DNA of 64,000 nt from Litomosoides sigmodontis (taxonomy: Eukaryota; Nematoda; Chromadorea; Rhabditida; Onchocercidae), in the NCBI GenBank assembly GCA_963070105.1, contig OY718804.1, positions 10,679,817 to 10,743,816 on the forward strand, given 5' to 3'. A model generated the notes under the pieces. The model was not told the origin of the DNA, did no database searches, and was given only the letters and a program-made list of their open reading frames with translations. This document shows positions 59,276 through 64,000 of this stretch, piece after piece. Both the position numbers and the translations under genes were made by a program. The first letter of the stretch is position 1, and every line of letters begins with the position of its first letter.

Positions 59276-59307
59276 AAGAGAGAGAGAGAGAGAGAGAGAA
59301 AGAGAAG
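59276..59307. repeat. (GA)n microsatellite
   Basis: GA dinucleotide run; a further purine-rich stretch follows at 59410-59455. Confidence 0.85.
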
Positions 59308-61059
59308 AGGAAGAGAGTGCGATAGGCTCATCTGCATAAAATGTGTAAACAATATGTTTGGAAGAATGTAATGGAAAAAGAATCGTACGGAAAAGTTGGT
59401 TTATACGGTCAAGGAGAGAGGAAGACAGGAAGGAGAGGGAAAGAAAGGAGCGAATCGTTCTTTCTTCTCTTCACATCACAGCATGCTTTTTTTCAACTTC
59501 ACTTCTGCAACAGGTAGGAAGTGTGGGAACACACATTCTATCATTTTCTCTGTAATTTCCGGTTTCCTGGAATTTGTATATACATTTCTGGTAAGTTAGA
59601 CTGCTAAAGTAGGCTTCTTGAGATGAGGAAAGTTAGATCGATTTCCGTCTAAACACTCGTCCTATCTCCTGCAGCTAGAGCTATCTACCAGTGAATTGAG
59701 TCACAAATGAATTGAGTTTTTTGAAGTTTTCCACAGGAGTATTCCGTTTTGCTAGCGCGAACAACCATTCCGAGAATGCACGTCTCAACTCACGTTCCTA
59801 CGTCATTTCTCTATTGTACAGGTAACTGAAATAAGAGAATTGAAACGGAAGGAATGTATTCATTTACCTCATCGTACAGTAACACCCGACATTTCTGTAA
59901 GTCAGTGCCGACTGTTTTTCTCAGTAAGCAGTCCACATCGCCGAGACAAATTAATTATCGTTAGTTTTAGCTCAACGAATATGCAAATAGCATTCACGCT
60001 ATTTATACCACTCCCAAACAATAGATGTTGCAATGACTTTTTTTTTCTCATTTTCCGATCGGCGCGACTCATAATTGATCACTCACATTTTTGTAATTGC
60101 AAAAAGGGGTGGTTTAACTTCAAATTGTGTATTTTTATTTGCCCTCTTCATCAGTCATTTCGGTTGAAAGGATCAGTGCCGGTAGTTGTTACAAATGAAG
60201 TCGATTACTCAAAGGTAAAGGTGGAATGTATCAGTAAGAGAAGCATCATCTTTTTACCGAGGTAAAACTATCGATGCCTTTCCGCCATCTCATTTAACCT
60301 CACCATTCTGAAGCTTTTTTTGCCACTGTTTCATTATTACTTAATTGATGTCGATTTAGTTAATTAAATTCCACCCAGCTCTTTGACTAATTTATGGGTT
60401 TCATCTAAAATCAACTCATTACAGTCCAATTTTTTGACAATTTCGTTTTAGTTGTCGGTAATTTGTTTTTTGAGGATTCTTGAGGATTTTATTTCACGTT
60501 CTTGAAAAATTTCGCAAAGTCGCACAGTGACAATGGCATACTAACGCAAGAGGGAATTTATTGAGCCGCGAGCACCATGAGATTTCTAAATAGGCGGCAG
60601 CAGAGAATAGCGGTAGCTCATTAGTTCTTGTTTGCTTACTTTGTTCACGAAAAAGCAAGGGAAAGCTAGTCCGGTAACCCGGCGAAAGTAAAGAAAAGCA
60701 TCAAAAATTTACCTCTTCCGACAGCTGAATTATCGGAGTGACAGAAATTTAACAGCGGTTCACGATGTAGGTAATTAGTATAGTGGTGACAGGACTAATG
60801 GGAGATATGGAAAGACTTGGGTGGTGTGATCTGTTGGGAGAAGTAGAAAAGGTTTTGGCTAAGCAAGATTGATTCGGAAGAGAGGCTGCACTGGTCAAGA
60901 GTGGGTTTGAACTGTGCATGCCGAGAGTAGGCAAGTCTAGTCTGCCTGTCGCCTTAAGAAAACAAAAGAAACTAAAAGAACTACGTCACAAGCATGCTGT
61001 TTTGTTGCACTTTTTTACATCATTTTTCCCTTTGCTTCCCATCAACTTTCATGTTTTTC

Positions 61060-61078
61060 ACTCTCTCTCTCTCTCTCT
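61060..61078. repeat. (CT)n microsatellite
   Basis: Short CT run. Confidence 0.75.
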
Positions 61079-64000
61079 TCCTGTCTTCTCTTTTTGAGAG
61101 AAAAACAAAATGACCGGAAAAGGGACGAGGGATAGCCATATTCATGGTCTTTCAAAGGAAGTTGTACTAATAACCAGTGTTAGTTTTTTTCTCCTTTTTC
61201 TGGCTGCAACGTATCATCAAGTTTCTCTGTTGAACTGTCATCTGAATTTTAGGATTTTATGTTACGGTATTTAATTTGGAAGTTGAAATGTACGTGAAAG
61301 CAACCTTGCTATACCTATAACCTTGCTGCCTTTTAAAAAGGATCATCTAAAATTGAAATTTGAATAGTAAGTATCCTATTAAAGTAGAAGGAAGCGTAGG
61401 ATGGTCACATTAAAGGTATTCCAAATGGCTTTTGCAGACGTTTTAAAACGAAGTGCAACTTTTTAATGAGAGTTTTTAACATTTTCAAAATGAGAAAAGT
61501 TACAATCAAGCGAATTGCATACTTTCACATTTGATGTAAAGGTACGTGGTTTGTTTCAATTAAGGAATGGATTTCTGTTATTCCAGATTTTTTGGAAATG
61601 TTGACAATCGTTGTTACTCAATAATGAAGTCAACACTTTCCTCTCATATCCTCCACATCACACTGACAGATGGGAGTACGGTAACGGTATGAGATGCCAT
61701 TTAAACTTTACAACAACAATTATACCATTAGTTTTAATAGAGCACGAGGAGAGGAAAGCAATAGATGTCCACTTATTTCCCCTAAGGAAATGTGTGACAT
61801 GTGTCATTGGTTTTTAAAATTTTCGTCATTCTGCTGCTATCATCAATTGACTAAGTGATATTTGTGACATTGAGATTCTGTGGGAAGGCAATGTTGCATT
61901 CACCTCTTCAACAACTTTTCCTCAATAGCTGTAAGAATTGAATTGAAGCAGAGCGGCACCCAATAAAACCATATCATCACCAGTTTCTTTTCGATCTATT
62001 CAGATAACTATATGTAGAAGGTGTGGGGAAATAGGCACGAATTAATTATTGAAATGAAATGAATTTCAATTCTTTCCCTAAAATTTCCGTTTGGTGATCC
62101 AGTCCGTTCGTCCCGTCCCTTCTCCACCAAACAGTCCTCGCCAGTCATTTTATGCTTTTTGTTGCATTCTCCCCTTCCTCCCTTCCATTTAACCAGAAAA
62201 AAGCGAGGAGACGGTATGTGCGCTTGCAGATTTGAGCTGAAACTGATTTGTTAAACAAGCAGTCCGTCAGTGACTTTCCGCTCTTCACGTATCGATCAGC
62301 AGTCTTCCACAGCCGACCGCCCACGAACGAGAGGCAAAAACTTCCCATCTTAGGAATGCGCATGCATCTTCAAACTACCCTTTAAGTTGCTAACGAAATG
62401 CCTGTCATCGTCGTCGCGATGGAGCGCTGGTCTTAAACCAGCCTCTTCCATTGTTTTCTCATTCCCTTACCTTAAATTACCCTTTTAAAAAGGTACTTTC
62501 TCCACAGCTCTCCTCATACAATTCTATCCTTCGTTTTAGTGCGATTTCAATGCTTTTTCATCTTGTCATTCCGTTTTTCCTGATTCAATGTAACTTCTAC
62601 TTTCTTCACTCCTTTGCAGAGCCATTCCATGTAATAATTCCGGAATATCCCGCTCTTTCTAAATGATTTCGTTAGTGAATGAAATTGATTTCCAAAAACA
62701 GGATTTCCTTTTTTCCTCTCCCTCCCTCTTTCCTCTTTTTTCTGCAACATTTCAGTTTGCATCTCCTCAGCAACTCGGAAATGGTACTTTGTCGAAATGC
62801 TGCTATACTTGTCGTGCGGAATGGAAGACATTTCTGGTTCGATCAATAAAACAAGCCTGAGCACATGTTGTTAGTAAATGAAATTTACTGTTGTAGAAAT
62901 CAACACATTATAATGGATATTTGATAGAGAGGGATATCCAACCTAGCTGCTCCTTCGTCTCTTCACTGGCCTGCTTGCTCTATGTGAAGCTCATTTACAT
63001 TCCTTTTATTTTAGCCGCATCAGTGGCTCGCGAAGAGAGACAAAGGAGAGAGAGAGGGAGGGATTTCCATTCTGCAGTTGGAACGGATGATAGCGGTAAC
63101 TCAATTAGAGGAATGATTGCAAAGTCCTTTGTGATGATGGCACATTTAAATTATGCAGGAAACTATTTTTCAGCGAGAACAAAAAAGTTAGATCAAACGG
63201 AGAAGGCAGCATTTGTGTACGCGTTTTTCATGTGCTCAAGCATCGCGGTCTTATAGTAATAGCGAAATGGCACACTGCTTTGCGTGTAAGCTTAAAAGCC
63301 GTCCTTGGAGGGGGATGAAGGAAGTGGGAGTGAAAGAGTTTTTCCTTTCACAGTATCTTATCTTCTCATGATGCTACCGTTGAACTCTTGTAACCGGATC
63401 AATTTTTATGTTTGGTGCGGAGCGGAGAACCGGTTCTCCCTTGATGTACCGCGTAGCTCGTCCAGTCCAAGATGAAAAGTGAACTTGAGAAGGAATGAAT
63501 TAATTCATTTTAGCTTTGTGTAAAGTGTCAAGAGGTTTTCGCGAGTGATCACTGCTTCGAAGCTCTAAAACAGGATCAGATGTTCAGGATCAACGAGGCT
63601 GATTGCTTGCTATTCATGATAACTAACGATGGGAGGGAGAGAATAATAGAACTGCTACGATAGAAAAAGTGCTGTTCATCCTTCACAGCTACGAAATCTT
63701 GACTGTCTACAATTGGCTTTTCAAAATTCTTATTAATGCAATAATTTTATGAAAATACCAACTGAATGCCAACCTGTTAACTTGTCATAATAAGCTTGAG
63801 GAAATTGGACGTTGTACGTTGCACCAACTTTCCTTCCCACTTCCGTTAATCCGTTTTAGGAATCATTTCTGCATTTTCATAACGATGTCACGATGGTGAT
63901 GGTTCTCCTGTAAGAAATACCGGGCTAACTCAAAGAAATTCTGTCTGAAACAAAATTTCCTGGTTGAGTGACCAAGGTACGGTAGCGTACAGTATTATGG

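Larger units (their letters stand above)
49385..64000. other. Gene-poor 14.6-kb segment at the right end
   Basis: No homology-bearing exon found on either strand. AATAAA at 50428 could end a long THOC5 3' UTR. The rest has pyrimidine-rich tracts (51.0-51.5, 52.6-53.4, 58.0-58.2, 62.1-62.8 kb), several microsatellites, short palindromes and isolated exon-like open segments without partners (for example 50486-50609 and 60155-60214). Open frames such as 59840-60265 and 62921-63256 begin without proper starts. It may be regulatory DNA of a gene to the right, or hold long introns of a gene whose exons I cannot recognise. Confidence 0.5.

Noticed and set aside
62921..63256. 111-codon open frame
   Set aside because: It begins at TTG, includes a GA-rich low-complexity run and has no homology I recognise.

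Overview
The window looks like nuclear DNA of a parasitic nematode, most likely a spirurine or filarial worm. Genes are AT-rich and cut into many short exons with AT-rich introns. Several genes have a TTTTTTAG or TTTTTTCAG acceptor just before the start codon, as expected for spliced-leader trans-splicing. The proteins resemble nematode members of conserved eukaryotic families. I see no rRNA, tRNA, CRISPR array, intact transposon or obvious Wolbachia insert. The species call is inference.

Layout. 133-7195 (+) is the 3' part of the checkpoint kinase ATR. 8179-9262 (+) is a possible small secreted-protein gene. 9.4-18.4 kb has no recognisable gene and holds microsatellites and hairpins. 18463-23081 (+) is a LASP/nebulin-like LIM-SH3 protein. 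25734-26360 (-) is a small cysteine-rich single-pass membrane protein. A hypothetical + gene (26409-26857) starts 48 bp away, head to head. From 27.0 to 49.4 kb conserved + strand genes follow in series: SEH1 nucleoporin (27033-29126), phosphoglucomutase-2 (30386-35979), merlin/NF2 (37474-42894), a tiny gene with an SRP14-like residue pattern (43073-43409), and THOC5 (44305-49384). 49.4-64 kb has no convincing gene.

The conserved genes are housekeeping or regulatory: DNA-damage signalling, actin cytoskeleton, nuclear pore, sugar phosphate metabolism, growth control at the membrane, and mRNA export. They do not form one pathway. SEH1 and THOC5 both act at the nuclear envelope/mRNP interface. 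The distance between merlin and the SRP14-like gene (under 200 bp) would fit an operon.

Most notable: reading frame and homology force four GC-AG introns among about 74 modelled introns in six genes; merlin carries a 36-nt in-frame microexon inside its C-terminal autoinhibitory tail; one merlin intron lacks any usable AG acceptor; and several small multi-exon genes are hidden in nominal spacers. Exon joins were made by hand from consensus sites, phase and recalled homologues, so individual boundaries may be off by a few codons.
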